NCBI GenBank assembly: GCA_913020735.1
Contig: CAJWBN010000013.1
Span: 1 to 33,023, forward strand
DNA from: an uncultured Acidimicrobiaceae bacterium
GTDB taxonomy: Bacteria; Actinomycetota; Acidimicrobiia; Acidimicrobiales; Poriferisodalaceae
DNA: 33,023 nt
Reading direction: 5' to 3'
Numbering within the stretch: the first letter of the stretch is position 1; each line of letters opens with the position of its first letter. The notes beneath the pieces are model-generated. The model saw nothing but the letters and a program-made list of their open reading frames with translations, was not told the DNA's origin and did no database searches. Positions 7,230-16,433 of this stretch are shown piece by piece. The position numbers were made by a program, and so were the translations under genes.

Positions 7230-8876
7230 TCAGTTTAGAGAACTATCAATCTTCGCGCGGTGTCGGTACAGCGCATAAATCAAAGCATCTCGAAGAGCAA
7301 GCCACGATGCTTCAATAATGTTCCCGGACACGCCAATGGTTGTCCACGTTGCCTCCGAGTCGCTGCTATCCACCAAAACCCGGGTCACAGCTCCTGTTCC
7401 ACGGTTTGTGTCAAGGACGCGCACTTTGTAATCAGTCAGGTGCACCTCAGCTAATTCAGGGTAAATATCGATCACAGCGTTTCTGAACGCGTTATCCAGC
7501 GCATTGACCGGGCCATCACCTTCGCCGACTGTGATCATACGTTCGCCGTCTACTTCTATCCGCAACGTCGCTTCGGTATCGAATTGTCGATCCTGCCCTC
7601 GCTCAACTAGTACTCGGAACGACTCCACATTGAAATAATCAAACTGTTCGCCTGCAGCTCGCCTCATCATTAGTTCCAAAGAAGCATCAGCTACTTCGAA
7701 GTGGTAGCCCTCATGCTCCAGCCGTTTCATTTCTTCTACGACCTCGACCATTTGTTTATCGCCGATTTCGATGCCTAGCTGCTCAGCCTTTAATTCGACT
7801 GATGCTCGGCCTGAAAGATCGCCTAACAAGAACCTCGTGCTGTTCCCGACCGCAACTGGATCGACGTGTTCGTAACTATCAGGGCGACGAGCAATCGCAC
7901 TGGTGTGCAGACCGGCCTTATGAGCGAATGCTGAAGTGCCGACATACGGCTGTTGATGTTGCGGCGGCATGTTCATTAATTCAGCTACGTGATGCGATAC
8001 CGAGGTCAGCCTTTCTACGTGACCTTCTGGCAAGGTCTCAATTCCCATCTTCAAAGTGAGATTCGGCACTAGAACCGTGTTGTCACAGTTGCCGGTCCGC
8101 TCTCCGTATCCGTTAATTGTTCCTTGAACGTGGGTGGCACCGGCAACTACTCCCGCAACGGCATTGGCGACTGCGCAGCCAGTGTCATTTTGAGTGTGCA
8201 TTCCGATCTGTACACCATCGAAATGTCGAACGACATCAGCAACAATTTTCTCTACTTCGTGGGGTAACGATCCGCCATTAGTGTCGCAAAGAACTAGACA
8301 GTCAGCGCCTTGAACAGCCGCAGCTTCCAGAACCCTCAAAGAAAACTCGGGATTGCGTTTGTAGCCATCAAAGAAATGTTCTGCATCGAAAAAGACACGG
8401 AGGCCTTCAGATTTCAAGAACTCGACTGAATCGCCCACCATCGCGACACCTTCATCCAAGGGCTGTCGCAATGCTTCAGTAACGTGATAGTCCCAAGACT
8501 TGCCAACGATGCACACCGTAGAAGTCCCAGCTTCCAACAGTGAAGACAACGTTTGATCTTCGTCTACTCGACCCCGAGGCCGGCGTGTCGACCCGAAAGC
8601 CACGAGTTGAGCGGTCTTAAGTTCCAGCTCGCTAGCAGCACGTTGAAAAAATTCCTCATCTTTGGGATTAGACCCCGGCCATCCACCTTCAATCCAATGA
8701 ACGCCAAGATGATCAAGTTGACGAGCTACCTTTAGCTTGTCATCGGAAGAAACCGATATGCCTTCAAACTGAACTCCGTCGCGCAAGGTCGTATCAAAAA
8801 TCTCGACCATTTCTGGCCAGGCTGGATCTCGAACACCTTGACGGTCCAGCGAAGGTTGCTGACTGTCATCGGTCAT
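7230..8876 (-). CDS. cimA: (R)-citramalate synthase
   Basis: 548 residues. The enzyme condenses pyruvate and acetyl-CoA to citramalate, the first step of the threonine-independent route to 2-oxobutyrate and isoleucine. The N-terminal HMGL-like TIM barrel has [15 protein letters not shown] (Arg32, Asp33) and NGYGERTGN (255-263). The C-terminal LeuA-type regulatory domain runs from about residue 415 to 540. Length and the GVQ/EGI sequence fit the CimA group (TIGR00977) rather than LeuA. The usual HxHND metal motif reads HTQND: His227 is kept but the second His is Gln229. The ATG at 8876 overlaps the leuB stop in an ATGA. Downstream steps are catalysed by LeuC/LeuD and LeuB, all encoded here. 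An isopropylmalate synthase role cannot be excluded by eye. Confidence 0.88.
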   Translation of the reverse strand: MTDDSQQPSLDRQGVRDPAWPEMVEIFDTTLRDGVQFEGISVSSDDKLKVARQLDHLGVHWIEGGWPGSNPKDEEFFQRAASELELKTAQLVAFGSTRRPRGRVDEDQTLSSLLEAGTSTVCIVGKSWDYHVTEALRQPLDEGVAMVGDSVEFLKSEGLRVFFDAEHFFDGYKRNPEFSLRVLEAAAVQGADCLVLCDTNGGSLPHEVEKIVADVVRHFDGVQIGMHTQNDTGCAVANAVAGVVAGATHVQGTINGYGERTGNCDNTVLVPNLTLKMGIETLPEGHVERLTSVSHHVAELMNMPPQHQQPYVGTSAFAHKAGLHTSAIARRPDSYEHVDPVAVGNSTRFLLGDLSGRASVELKAEQLGIEIGDKQMVEVVEEMKRLEHEGYHFEVADASLELMMRRAAGEQFDYFNVESFRVLVERGQDRQFDTEATLRIEVDGERMITVGEGDGPVNALDNAFRNAVIDIYPELAEVHLTDYKVRVLDTNRGTGAVTRVLVDSSDSEATWTTIGVSGNIIEASWLALRDALIYALYRHRAKIDSSLN

Positions 8877-9862
8877 TGAGACCCCTGAGAAAGATTGTCA
8901 AGAATGGCAGCCGCAATTTCGTCCGTAGTACCAGCGCTGGGGACTCCTTCGCATGCGGTTCGCACAGATTGAGCCATATCGGTGGCTCCCAAAAAGTCGA
9001 GCATCATTGCACCAGACAACACAGCGGCTGTTGGGTTCGCAAGTCCTTGACCAGCAATATCTGGAGCCGACCCATGTACAGGTTCAAAAAGCGACGGTGC
9101 CGTTCGCTCCGGATTGAGATTCGCTGAAGATGCCAGTCCTATTCCACCAGCAACCGCGCCCCCAAGGTCGGTCAAGATATCCCCAAACAAGTTGTCGGTA
9201 ACCACAACTTCATAGCGTGTGGGATCTTCAACAAAATAGATGCAAGCGGCATCAACATGGTTGTAGGCAGTCTCAACATCAGGGTATTCCTCTGCCACCT
9301 CTGTAAACGTTCGTTCCCATAAGTCACCTGAGAACGTCAAGACGTTTGTTTTGTGAACAAGTGTGAGGTGCTTTCGCTGACGACTTCGCGCTAAGTCAAA
9401 TCCATAACGGATACAACGCTCCGCCCCTTTTCGAGTGTTAACCGACCCTTGTGTAGCGATTTCGTGAGGGGTCCCTTTACGGAGGAATCCACCTTCCCCA
9501 GCGTATGTCCCTTCTGTGTTTTCTCTGATAACCACGAATTCATGGCCACCAGGCAGAACAAACGGCCTCAAATTGACGTAGAGGTCAAGTTCAAAGCGTG
9601 CTTTCAACAGGAGTCCTCGTTCTATTACTCCCGGCGGAACTTCGGGGGTGCCAACAGCTCCTAGCAAAATGGCATCATATGCACGCAATTCCTCAAGCGT
9701 TTCATCGGGCAGAACAACGCCATCTTCAAGGTAACGGAACCCTCCCAACCGAAAATCAGTCGTGTCAAGCTCTGCCCCCGCTGCTCTCATGACATCAAGC
9801 GCTACCGAGGTCACTTCCGGCCCGATGCCGTCTCCTCCGATGACTGCAATCTTATGAGGCAC
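8873..9862 (-). CDS. leuB: 3-isopropylmalate dehydrogenase
   Basis: 329 residues, within the normal range. It catalyses NAD-dependent oxidative decarboxylation of 3-isopropylmalate in leucine synthesis and also acts on 3-methylmalate in the citramalate route. The N-terminus [14 protein letters not shown] is typical of the isocitrate/isopropylmalate dehydrogenase family. The substrate loop contains [15 protein letters not shown], and the metal region [17 protein letters not shown] carries the conserved Asp residues. [18 protein letters not shown] marks the nucleotide-binding part. The start is a GTG at 9862 with the Shine-Dalgarno AGGAGAAATTAA before it. It is the first gene of the minus-strand operon and lies behind a probable attenuator (9905-10054). 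Confidence 0.95.
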   Translation of the reverse strand: MPHKIAVIGGDGIGPEVTSVALDVMRAAGAELDTTDFRLGGFRYLEDGVVLPDETLEELRAYDAILLGAVGTPEVPPGVIERGLLLKARFELDLYVNLRPFVLPGGHEFVVIRENTEGTYAGEGGFLRKGTPHEIATQGSVNTRKGAERCIRYGFDLARSRQRKHLTLVHKTNVLTFSGDLWERTFTEVAEEYPDVETAYNHVDAACIYFVEDPTRYEVVVTDNLFGDILTDLGGAVAGGIGLASSANLNPERTAPSLFEPVHGSAPDIAGQGLANPTAAVLSGAMMLDFLGATDMAQSVRTACEGVPSAGTTDEIAAAILDNLSQGSQ

Positions 9863-9904
9863 TTAATTTCTCCTAGTTCGGTTTCTAGCCACAGGTTGTA
9901 GGGC

Positions 9905-9921
9905 AGGCCTGTTACAGGCCT
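9905..9921 (-). promoter_or_regulatory. Third hairpin in the leuB leader
   Basis: A perfect 7-bp inverted repeat, AGGCCTG-TAA-CAGGCCT as read on the minus strand, lies about 40 bases before the leuB start. It follows the T-rich tail of the hairpin at 9934-9955 and could be an extra terminator arm or a stabilising element. No clear U-tract follows it. Confidence 0.5.
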
Positions 9922-9933
9922 AATAAAGCCAAA

Positions 9934-9955
9934 GACCGTCCCCCGGGGGACGGTC
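9934..9955 (-). terminator. Probable attenuator terminator hairpin upstream of leuB
   Basis: A perfect 22-base palindrome (arms GACCGTCCCCC and GGGGGACGGTC) is followed on the minus strand by TTTGGCTTTATT. It is GC-rich with a broken T-run, as expected of an intrinsic terminator. It lies 28 bases after the stop codon of the leader ORF and 72 bases before the leuB start, the usual position of a terminator in amino-acid operon attenuation. Regulation by attenuation is inferred. Confidence 0.62.
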
Positions 9956-9960
9956 AACAA

Positions 9961-9983
9961 GCGCACGCGTTCAACGCGTGCGC
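9961..9983 (-). promoter_or_regulatory. GC-rich hairpin abutting the leuB leader ORF stop codon
   Basis: A perfect 10-bp stem with a 3-base loop: GCGCACGCGT-TGA-ACGCGTGCGC on the minus strand. Its first base is the last base of the leader ORF's TAG. A ribosome stalled on the three Ile codons just upstream would cover or disturb this stem, so it could act as the pause or competing structure of an attenuator. Confidence 0.6.
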
Positions 9984-10018
9984 TACGAAATAATGATGGC
10001 GGTCAGGTTTGCCCTCAC
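9983..10018 (-). CDS. Putative leuB-operon leader peptide (MRANLTAIIIS)
   Basis: An 11-codon ORF, starting GTG and ending TAG, encodes MRANLTAIIIS with a Leu codon and three consecutive Ile codons (9989-9997). This composition suits sensing of branched-chain amino-acyl-tRNA by ribosome stalling. The GTG lies 7 bases after a -10-like GACAAT, so the mini-ORF may be translated from a leaderless transcript. An in-frame ATG at 10027 would give MEVVRANLTAIIIS, adding two Val codons, but it overlaps the proposed -10. The ORF is immediately followed by three strong hairpins before leuB. No homology evidence is available, because such leaders are too short. Confidence 0.55.
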   Translation of the reverse strand: MRANLTAIIIS

Positions 10019-10025
10019 AACCTCC

Positions 10026-10054
10026 ATTGTCGGCAACTTGAGCCGCCGCGTCAA
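10026..10054 (-). promoter_or_regulatory. Candidate promoter of the leuB-cimA-gltX operon
   Basis: On the minus strand, TTGACG (10049-10054) is separated by exactly 17 bases from GACAAT (10026-10031). The -35 matches the SigA-type consensus at 5 of 6 bases and the -10 at 4 of 6. Transcription would begin at or next to the GTG of the leader ORF at 10018. Confidence 0.5.
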
Positions 10055-10115
10055 ACTGATTATTTGAGTTGGGCCAGAAACTTGGACTTCAGTTCATACC
10101 TCAACTTCAATTCGA

Positions 10116-10121
10116 TACGAT
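10116..10121 (+). promoter_or_regulatory. Candidate -10 element for a leaderless greA transcript
   Basis: TACGAT fits the actinobacterial -10 pattern TANNNT and ends 6 bases before the greA GTG. No Shine-Dalgarno lies between them, so transcription probably begins at the start codon. A clear -35 box is not visible. Confidence 0.45.
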
Positions 10122-10127
10122 TTAAGT

Positions 10128-10595
10128 GTGGCCGAATCGCAACACCTTTCTCCCGAAGCTCATGCTCGTCTAGCAGCCGAGCTTAAGGATCTAACTACCC
10201 GCGGTCGCATCGACATCGCCGACAAGATCGAAGTAGCGCGGCTGCTTGGTGACCTATCAGAAAACGGTGACTATCACGCAGCTAAAGAAGAGCAAGGGAA
10301 AATGGAGGGACGGATTCTCCATCTCTCATCAGTCTTAGAGAACTGTGAAATTGTTGAACACGCATCAAGCGATTCAGTTACTCCAGGTGTGGTGGTTGAA
10401 ATCCGTTTCGAAGGCGATCAAGAAACCGAAAAATACCTGTTCGGTTCAATCGAAGAACGACGTGACGGTCTGGAAATTATTTCTCCCGGTTCTCCTATGG
10501 GTCAAGCTCTCGGAGGCGGCACAGTCGGCGACGTAGTCGACTACGAGGCCGGAGCGGGCCGTTTATCTGTCGAGATCGTCTCGATCGAGGCATAG
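10128..10595 (+). CDS. greA: Transcription elongation factor GreA
   Basis: 155 residues, the normal GreA size. The protein enters the RNA polymerase secondary channel and stimulates cleavage of backtracked RNA. The N-terminal coiled coil carries the acidic tip GDLSENGDYHAAKEEQGKME (Asp42 and Glu45 in the catalytic turn). The C-terminal FKBP-like domain ends ISPGSPMGQALGGGTVGD, typical of the family. The start is the GTG at 10128, which gives the usual N-terminus just before LSPEAHARL. No ribosome-binding site is seen. It is the first gene of a plus-strand unit running through leuD and is divergent from leuB. Confidence 0.95.
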   Translation: MAESQHLSPEAHARLAAELKDLTTRGRIDIADKIEVARLLGDLSENGDYHAAKEEQGKMEGRILHLSSVLENCEIVEHASSDSVTPGVVVEIRFEGDQETEKYLFGSIEERRDGLEIISPGSPMGQALGGGTVGDVVDYEAGAGRLSVEIVSIEA

Positions 10596-10604
10596 AGAGT
10601 TTCA

Positions 10605-11531
10605 ATGAGCGGCGACGCAGCAATTGCCCCAAGAGAAGCATCGCAACGAGACGACCAACAAAACCGCCTGGTCTTGCCTCGAGGGCGACACTATGACCTG
10701 CCAGGACGTGGCCGGACATTTGCTCGCGTGGTCGAAGCCCCGCCGGGTGCCCCTACCCTCCTGCTGCTTCACGGTTGGACAGCGACAGCTGACCTGAATT
10801 GGTACAGCAGCTATTCAGCGCTAGAAGGTAAATACGGGTTGGTGGCTCTCGATCACAGAGGTCATGGCCGTGGTATTCGTTCTCAAACTCCTTTCCGTTT
10901 AACCGATTGTGCCGACGACGCTGTCGCCCTTCTAGATGAACTTGGGATAGACCATGTCATCGCCGTCGGATACTCGATGGGTGGGCCAATCGCTCAACTC
11001 ATCTGGAGGCGGCATCCAAAAAGGGTGCTAGGACTCGTGCTTTGCGCCACTGCCGCCTCATTCAGCACAACCAAACAGGACCATGTTCGGTTCGCGATGA
11101 TCGGCACTTTGGCTCAAGCGGCGAAGGTGATCCCTAGGGCGCTACGCCAACTAATCGGCAGTCAGCTCCTCACAGGAAAATCGGGCAAAGACCTTCGCCA
11201 GTGGGCGATCGGTGAGCTACGCCGCCATGATCCTTTGCGACTCATTCAGGCCGGTCACCGAATCGGGTTATTCGATAGTCGACGCTGGCTTCGCACAATC
11301 GATGTTCCTGTCTCAGCGGTGGTAACGACCAATGATGAGGTTGTCTCCGTGGCACGGCAACGAGAAATGCTCGAAGTGATTCCAGGAGCAACCGGCCATG
11401 AAGTCAATGGAAGCCACACCATTTGTGTGGGACAACCAGATGTATTTCGAGAAGCGCTTTTATTGGCAATCAACGACGTCCTCGGGAAGTCCAACTGGAC
11501 CGAAGTAGAGCCGACTGACACAGTGAAGTAA
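10605..11531 (+). CDS. Alpha/beta-hydrolase fold protein
   Basis: 308 residues. The oxyanion motif HGW is at 56-58 and the nucleophile elbow GYSMGG at 122-127 has Ser124. The acid is probably Asp244 in TTNDEVV and the base His271 in NGSHTI, so the catalytic triad appears complete. A short hydrophobic stretch in the cap (FAMIGTLAQAAKVIPRAL) may be a lid helix. No signal peptide is seen. The substrate cannot be predicted: esterases, lipases and C-C hydrolases share this fold. The gene starts 9 bases after greA and precedes leuC by 39 bases, so it is probably co-transcribed with both. Confidence 0.85.
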   Translation: MSGDAAIAPREASQRDDQQNRLVLPRGRHYDLPGRGRTFARVVEAPPGAPTLLLLHGWTATADLNWYSSYSALEGKYGLVALDHRGHGRGIRSQTPFRLTDCADDAVALLDELGIDHVIAVGYSMGGPIAQLIWRRHPKRVLGLVLCATAASFSTTKQDHVRFAMIGTLAQAAKVIPRALRQLIGSQLLTGKSGKDLRQWAIGELRRHDPLRLIQAGHRIGLFDSRRWLRTIDVPVSAVVTTNDEVVSVARQREMLEVIPGATGHEVNGSHTICVGQPDVFREALLLAINDVLGKSNWTEVEPTDTVK

Positions 11532-11570
11532 TGCCCTAGTGGCGAAATAGCACGAAACTAAAGGATATCG

Positions 11571-12974
11571 ATGTCCGGTAAGACCCTTAGCGACAAGGTA
11601 TGGGAGCGTCACGTAGTACGGAGTGGCGATGGTTTACCCGACCTGTTGTATATAGACCTCCATCTCATTCATGAGGTGACCTCCCCTCAAGCTTTCGATG
11701 GGCTACGAATGAACGGCAGAGACGTCCGCCGGCCGGATTTAACGGTAGCTACCGAGGATCACAATGTTCCTACAGAAGATATTCATCTGCCGATCGCCGA
11801 TGAGATCAGCAGAAAACAAGTCGAAGTACTAAGAGCAAATTGCGAGGAGTTCGGCATCCAGTTATATCCAATGGGTCACCCTGGTCAGGGCATCGTTCAT
11901 GTCATCGGACCGGAGAAGGGCCTTACCTTGCCTGGGATGACTGTTGTGTGTGGAGACAGCCACACTTCAACTCACGGGGCATTTGGGGCTTTGGCGTTTG
12001 GGATTGGCACGTCCGAGGTCGAACATGTTCTAGCAAGTCAAACACTTCCTCAGACTCGACCTGGAACAATGGCTATCAACGTTGAAGGCGATGCGCCCAG
12101 CGGGGTGACGGCGAAAGACATTGTTCTGGCCATCATTGGTCGAATAGGCACCGGCGGTGGGATAGGCCACATCATCGAATACCGCGGGTCAGCGATACGG
12201 GCGCTGTCAATGGAAGGTCGGATGACTGTATGCAACATGTCAATCGAAGCAGGCGCCAAGGCAGGGCTTATAGCGCCGGACGAGGTGACCTTTAATTACC
12301 TGGAAGGTAGGCCACACGCGCCTAATGGCAAAGATTGGCAGGATGCCGTCGCTGACTGGAGCAGCCTGGTCACGGACGACGAAGCCGTCTTCGACAAATC
12401 CGTGAACATTGATGCAACCCAACTGGAACCACATGTCACTTGGGGCACGAACCCTGCACACGTAATACCAATTAGTGCTCCGATTCCAGGACCAGATTCC
12501 TACTCAGACCCTGTCGAAGCTGGAACAGCCGAACGGGCGCTGGAATACATGGGTCTGACCGCTGGAGAAAAGCTAAGCGATGTCTCCTTGGACACAGTAT
12601 TTATTGGGTCTTGCACCAACTCGCGAATTGAGGATCTTCGTCTAGCCGCCGAGGTGGCCCAGGGAAGAAAGGTGAAACAAGGAATCCGAACTCTAGTAGT
12701 TCCCGGATCATTCGAAGTTAAAGCTCAGGCTGAAGCTGAGGGACTTGACCAAGTATTCATAGAAGCCGGTTTTGATTGGAGGGAGCCCGGATGTTCGATG
12801 TGTTTAGCGATGAATCCAGACAAGCTACAACCAGGCGAAAGATCGGCATCAACCTCGAACCGAAATTTCGAAGGTAGACAAGGCCGCGGTGGAAGGACAC
12901 ACCTCGTTTCGCCCGCAGTAGCAGCAGCAAGCGCTATCGCAGGAACATTCGTGACCCCCGAAGATTTGGACTGA
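11571..12974 (+). CDS. leuC: 3-isopropylmalate dehydratase large subunit
   Basis: 467 residues, standard length. With LeuD it isomerises 2-isopropylmalate to 3-isopropylmalate, and citramalate to 3-methylmalate in the citramalate route, using a [4Fe-4S] cluster. The cluster ligands are Cys348 ([13 protein letters not shown]) and Cys408 and Cys411 ([13 protein letters not shown]). The sequence [19 protein letters not shown] at 126-144 is the aconitase-family active-site signature. The ATG follows AAAGGATATCG. The leuD start lies 13 bases after its stop. Confidence 0.97.
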   Translation: MSGKTLSDKVWERHVVRSGDGLPDLLYIDLHLIHEVTSPQAFDGLRMNGRDVRRPDLTVATEDHNVPTEDIHLPIADEISRKQVEVLRANCEEFGIQLYPMGHPGQGIVHVIGPEKGLTLPGMTVVCGDSHTSTHGAFGALAFGIGTSEVEHVLASQTLPQTRPGTMAINVEGDAPSGVTAKDIVLAIIGRIGTGGGIGHIIEYRGSAIRALSMEGRMTVCNMSIEAGAKAGLIAPDEVTFNYLEGRPHAPNGKDWQDAVADWSSLVTDDEAVFDKSVNIDATQLEPHVTWGTNPAHVIPISAPIPGPDSYSDPVEAGTAERALEYMGLTAGEKLSDVSLDTVFIGSCTNSRIEDLRLAAEVAQGRKVKQGIRTLVVPGSFEVKAQAEAEGLDQVFIEAGFDWREPGCSMCLAMNPDKLQPGERSASTSNRNFEGRQGRGGRTHLVSPAVAAASAIAGTFVTPEDLD

Positions 12975-12987
12975 AAGAGGAATAACC

Positions 12988-13578
12988 ATGCAAGCAGTTC
13001 GAGTACATGAGGGACGCGCTGTGCCCCTTGATCGCAGCGACGTCGATACGGATCAAATCATTCCTAGCGATTGGTTAAAACGAGTTGAAAGAACAGGGTT
13101 CGGAAAAGGATTATTTTCAGAATGGAGAGATGAGAGAGACTTCATTCTTAACGACGAAGATTATGCTGGGGCTTCGATCTTGGTTGCAGGGTCCAACTTC
13201 GGAACGGGTTCTTCTCGAGAACATGCTGTGTGGGCCTTGATGGATTACGGCTTCATGGCCGTTATATCTCCTCGGTTCGGTGATATTTTCAGAAATAATG
13301 CCACCAAGAACGGGCTAATTCCTTGTCAAATTAGCGAGGACGGTGCTTCTTCACTTCGAGAAGCCCTCCACCAAGATCCAGATCTATCTGTCACCGTTGA
13401 TGTTGAGCGGCTGAAAGTGCTGGTCCCAGCCATCGGGTTAGAAGAGGATTTCCCAATGGACGACGCCACAAGAGAACGTTTCCTTGAGGGACTCGACGAC
13501 ATCGGCATTACTCTTCGGAGCAAAGACTCAATCGATGGTTACGAAAAAAATCGATCAGGCTGGCTTCCAACCACCTAA
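12988..13578 (+). CDS. leuD: 3-isopropylmalate dehydratase small subunit
   Basis: 196 residues, normal length. This is the swivel-domain partner of LeuC and completes the active site. It shows the family pattern DVDTDQIIPSDWLKR near the N-terminus and the GSNFGTGSSREHAVWAL loop at about 69-85, which binds substrate. An AGAGG ribosome-binding site precedes the ATG at 12988. It is the last gene of the greA-leuD unit and converges on serA with 28 bases between stops, where no strong terminator hairpin is seen. Confidence 0.97.
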   Translation: MQAVRVHEGRAVPLDRSDVDTDQIIPSDWLKRVERTGFGKGLFSEWRDERDFILNDEDYAGASILVAGSNFGTGSSREHAVWALMDYGFMAVISPRFGDIFRNNATKNGLIPCQISEDGASSLREALHQDPDLSVTVDVERLKVLVPAIGLEEDFPMDDATRERFLEGLDDIGITLRSKDSIDGYEKNRSGWLPTT

Positions 13579-13606
13579 CCGCCATCATCTTCTTCAGTAA
13601 AAGAGA

Positions 13607-15175
13607 CTATTCAAGGTCGACAACAGAAGCTGACTGAATTCCTGCCTCAGACCTGAGGTCCTCCAACGTAGCTTCAGCTATCGAATGATCAGATGCCAAC
13701 GCCATCAAGGCGTGGTCCCCAGCGCCATCACGCCCAAGGCCCATAAATGAGATATTTACGTCGGCGTTACCCAAAATAGTCCCGACAGTTCCAATCATTC
13801 CTGGTCGGTCATCGTTTCGAATCACCAGCATGTGCTTCGCTAAAGGCACTTCCACCGAATGGTCGTCGATCATTACGATGCGAGGCTCATTTCCCGAGCG
13901 AACGAGGGTCCCGGCCACTGCATGAGAGCCTCCGCGCACCTCAACAAGATTCCGAAATTCTCCAGCATCGCGAGAGCCCGAATCGCTAACCGAAACTCCT
14001 AATTCATCGGCACGTTGAAACGCGTTAACGAACGTTATTGGTCCATCACAGGCCTTATCCAAGATCCCACGCAGAACAGAAAGAACAACAATCTTGGTGT
14101 CATATCCACTGATTTCACCTGCGACTTTCACCTGAATTTCAGTAGGGAGGTCACCAACTAATCCACTGAAAAAAGCTCCGAGCCTTTCCGCGATTCCAAG
14201 ATAGGGACGCAGCGCGTCAGATGCTTCTTCGGCAGCAATGTTGACTGCGAAAGGCACAAAGTCACCGTCAAGGGCTAGGGCTACTTGCTCGGCGATAGTC
14301 AGACCAGCTCGGTCTTGCGCCTCGTGAGTACTCGCCCCTAAGTGCGGAGTAACTACTACGTCGGCTCGACCAAACAATGGTGAATCCAACTTTGGTTCAG
14401 TATCGAAAACATCTATCGCCGCTCCCGCAATTAAACCCTTATCTAAGGCATCGACTAAGTCTTCTTCTACGATCACCCCACCTCGAGCGGCGTTCACCAA
14501 AAAAGCGCCGCTCTTAAATTTGGAGAATCGTGAAGCATCGAACAAACCCACCGTATCTTCGGTCTTGGGTAAGTGAACAGTTACGAAATCTGAACGACCC
14601 AACAATTCGTCAAGCCCCACCATCTCTACATTGATTTCACGCGCTGACTCAGGGCTGACAAATGGGTCAAATGCAAGAATTTGTAAATCAAAGCCACTCA
14701 GACGCTGAGCTACCAGCCTTCCGACTCGCCCAAGTCCAACAATCCCGACTGTTTTATTGAGCAGCTCAACCCCAGTCCAGAGGCTCCGCTCCCAGCGGCC
14801 TTCGACCAAAGCTCCGTGCGCCTGAGCAACGTTACGAGCGAGTGCCAGCAACAAGCCGACCGAATGCTCCGCAGCGGACACCACATTCGATTCAGGAGCA
14901 TTACAAACCAAAATTCCGCGAGCTGTGGCAGCTGTTGTGTCGACGTTGTCTAAACCAACACCAGCCCGTCCTACAACCTGCAAATCAGTCGCAGCCTCCA
15001 AGAGTTGAGCATCAACTTGGGTCGCTGAACGAACAATCAATGCATCAACTTCGGACATGCTCGAACGCAGGTCTGTGGGAGACATATCTAAGCGAACCTG
15101 AACTTCGTGACCCCGAGCTCGAAGAAGTTCTAATCCGCTTTCAGCGAGTTCTTCAGTAACTAGTACACGGGCCAT
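13607..15175 (-). CDS. serA: D-3-phosphoglycerate dehydrogenase
   Basis: 522 residues, the long actinobacterial form. It oxidises 3-phosphoglycerate to 3-phosphohydroxypyruvate, the first step of serine synthesis. The Rossmann motif is VGIVGLGRVGRLVAQRL. The catalytic Arg lies in NAARGGVIVEEDLVDAL and the catalytic His in TPHLGASTHEAQDRAG. The C-terminal region adds the intervening ASB-type domain and a terminal ACT domain (MLVIRNDDRPGMIGTVGTIL), where serine feedback usually acts. I chose the ATG at 15175 because MARVLVTEELAESGLELL is the family start; an in-frame upstream start at 15187 would add only four residues. One base separates it from the aminotransferase stop, so the two genes are coupled. 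Confidence 0.96.
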   Translation of the reverse strand: MARVLVTEELAESGLELLRARGHEVQVRLDMSPTDLRSSMSEVDALIVRSATQVDAQLLEAATDLQVVGRAGVGLDNVDTTAATARGILVCNAPESNVVSAAEHSVGLLLALARNVAQAHGALVEGRWERSLWTGVELLNKTVGIVGLGRVGRLVAQRLSGFDLQILAFDPFVSPESAREINVEMVGLDELLGRSDFVTVHLPKTEDTVGLFDASRFSKFKSGAFLVNAARGGVIVEEDLVDALDKGLIAGAAIDVFDTEPKLDSPLFGRADVVVTPHLGASTHEAQDRAGLTIAEQVALALDGDFVPFAVNIAAEEASDALRPYLGIAERLGAFFSGLVGDLPTEIQVKVAGEISGYDTKIVVLSVLRGILDKACDGPITFVNAFQRADELGVSVSDSGSRDAGEFRNLVEVRGGSHAVAGTLVRSGNEPRIVMIDDHSVEVPLAKHMLVIRNDDRPGMIGTVGTILGNADVNISFMGLGRDGAGDHALMALASDHSIAEATLEDLRSEAGIQSASVVDLE

Positions 15176-15176
15176 C

Positions 15177-16373
15177 TCAGTTAGCAACCAATTCGCCTAT
15201 TCGACTTATTCCTTCTACTAAGTCTTCTATGCCTAACGCAAACGAAAATCGAGCGTACCCAGGTGCACCAAAAGCCTCTCCCGGCACAAACGCCACTTTC
15301 GCCTCTTCCAAAACAACCGTCGCTAGGTCCAAAGTCGTAGCCACTTTACGTCCCCCTATATCTCGACCCAACAAGCCCATCAGTGATGGAAACGCGTAGA
15401 ACGCTCCCTCAGGTTCGAGACAATCCACCCCTTCGATGTCATTCAACATCCGATGGATGGTGACTCTTCGTTCGTCAAAGGCCTGTCGCATGGTAGCTAC
15501 ATCTTCAAGACCTCCACTAAGCGCTGCTGTTGCAGCAACCTGGGCAACGTTGCACACATTAGAGGTGGCATGGCTCTGCATATTCGATGCTGCTTTTATC
15601 ACATCGGGCGGACCAGCCATCCAACCAACACGCCATCCCGTCATGGCATAGGTCTTAGCCACTCCATTCAAAACAATGCACCGATCCAAGATCTCCGGTA
15701 CCAAAACAGGCATTGAATGGTGTTCCGCTTCTCCATATACAAGGTGTTCATATATTTCGTCCGTAATCACCCATATAGCGTTATCTGCAGCCCACTTTCC
15801 AATCGCTTCTATCTCTTCTTTGGAATACACAGCACCTGTCGGATTCGATGGTGAAACAAAGATAAGAGCCTTGGTTTTAGGGGTTCTTGCATCCTCAAGT
15901 TGTTCGACGCTAACTCGGAAACCTTGATCCGAGCCAGCAAGCACCTCGATTGGCACCCCTCCGAACATGCGAATCGACTCGGGATAAGTGGTCCAATAAG
16001 GAGCTGGAAGAATGACTTCGTCTCCAGGATCAATCAGGCTCATCATCGTGTTAAAGACAGCTTGCTTCCCGCCGTTAGTAACCAAAAATTGAGCTGGGTC
16101 AAGCTCTAAGCCAGAATCACGAATCGTTTTTTCAGACAGTGCTTTCTTCAATTCTGGAAGTCCACCTGCGGGCGAATAACGATGATGTCTGGTATCCCCA
16201 CAAGCTTGAACTGCAGCCTCGACTATGTGGCTGGGAGTCGCAAAGTCAGGCTCTCCAGCTCCAAAACCAATGACGTTCTCTCCCTGAGCTTTTAAGGCCT
16301 TCGCCTTCGAGTCAACAGCTAGAGTGGCGGATTCGGCGATCTGTCCGACAGCGGACGAAACTCGGTTATTCAC
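15177..16373 (-). CDS. Class I/II PLP-dependent aminotransferase, aspartate aminotransferase type
   Basis: 398 residues. It resembles the prokaryotic Ib aspartate aminotransferases that move amino groups between aspartate and 2-oxoglutarate. PLP is bound by Lys240 in [16 protein letters not shown], with SPSNPTG at 174-180, DEIYEHLVY at 205-213 and a substrate-carboxylate Arg in the YARFSFA segment near the C-terminus. The start is a GTG at 16373 with AGGAG 7 bases upstream. It lies just before serA and divergent from serC (60 bases between starts). Substrate range in this family is broad, so a role with branched-chain or aromatic amino acids cannot be excluded. Confidence 0.87.
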   Translation of the reverse strand: MNNRVSSAVGQIAESATLAVDSKAKALKAQGENVIGFGAGEPDFATPSHIVEAAVQACGDTRHHRYSPAGGLPELKKALSEKTIRDSGLELDPAQFLVTNGGKQAVFNTMMSLIDPGDEVILPAPYWTTYPESIRMFGGVPIEVLAGSDQGFRVSVEQLEDARTPKTKALIFVSPSNPTGAVYSKEEIEAIGKWAADNAIWVITDEIYEHLVYGEAEHHSMPVLVPEILDRCIVLNGVAKTYAMTGWRVGWMAGPPDVIKAASNMQSHATSNVCNVAQVAATAALSGGLEDVATMRQAFDERRVTIHRMLNDIEGVDCLEPEGAFYAFPSLMGLLGRDIGGRKVATTLDLATVVLEEAKVAFVPGEAFGAPGYARFSFALGIEDLVEGISRIGELVAN

Positions 16374-16433
16374 AGATAGGCTCCTAGACGCTTGGGGCCT
16401 AACTCAAATGGCCCACCGACATAGTGGCAGGCG

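Noticed and set aside
9905..9983. Possible CRISPR or tandem repeat array suggested by three successive palindromes
   Set aside because: The three stems differ in sequence and spacing and sit between a promoter and leuB; attenuator structures explain them better.
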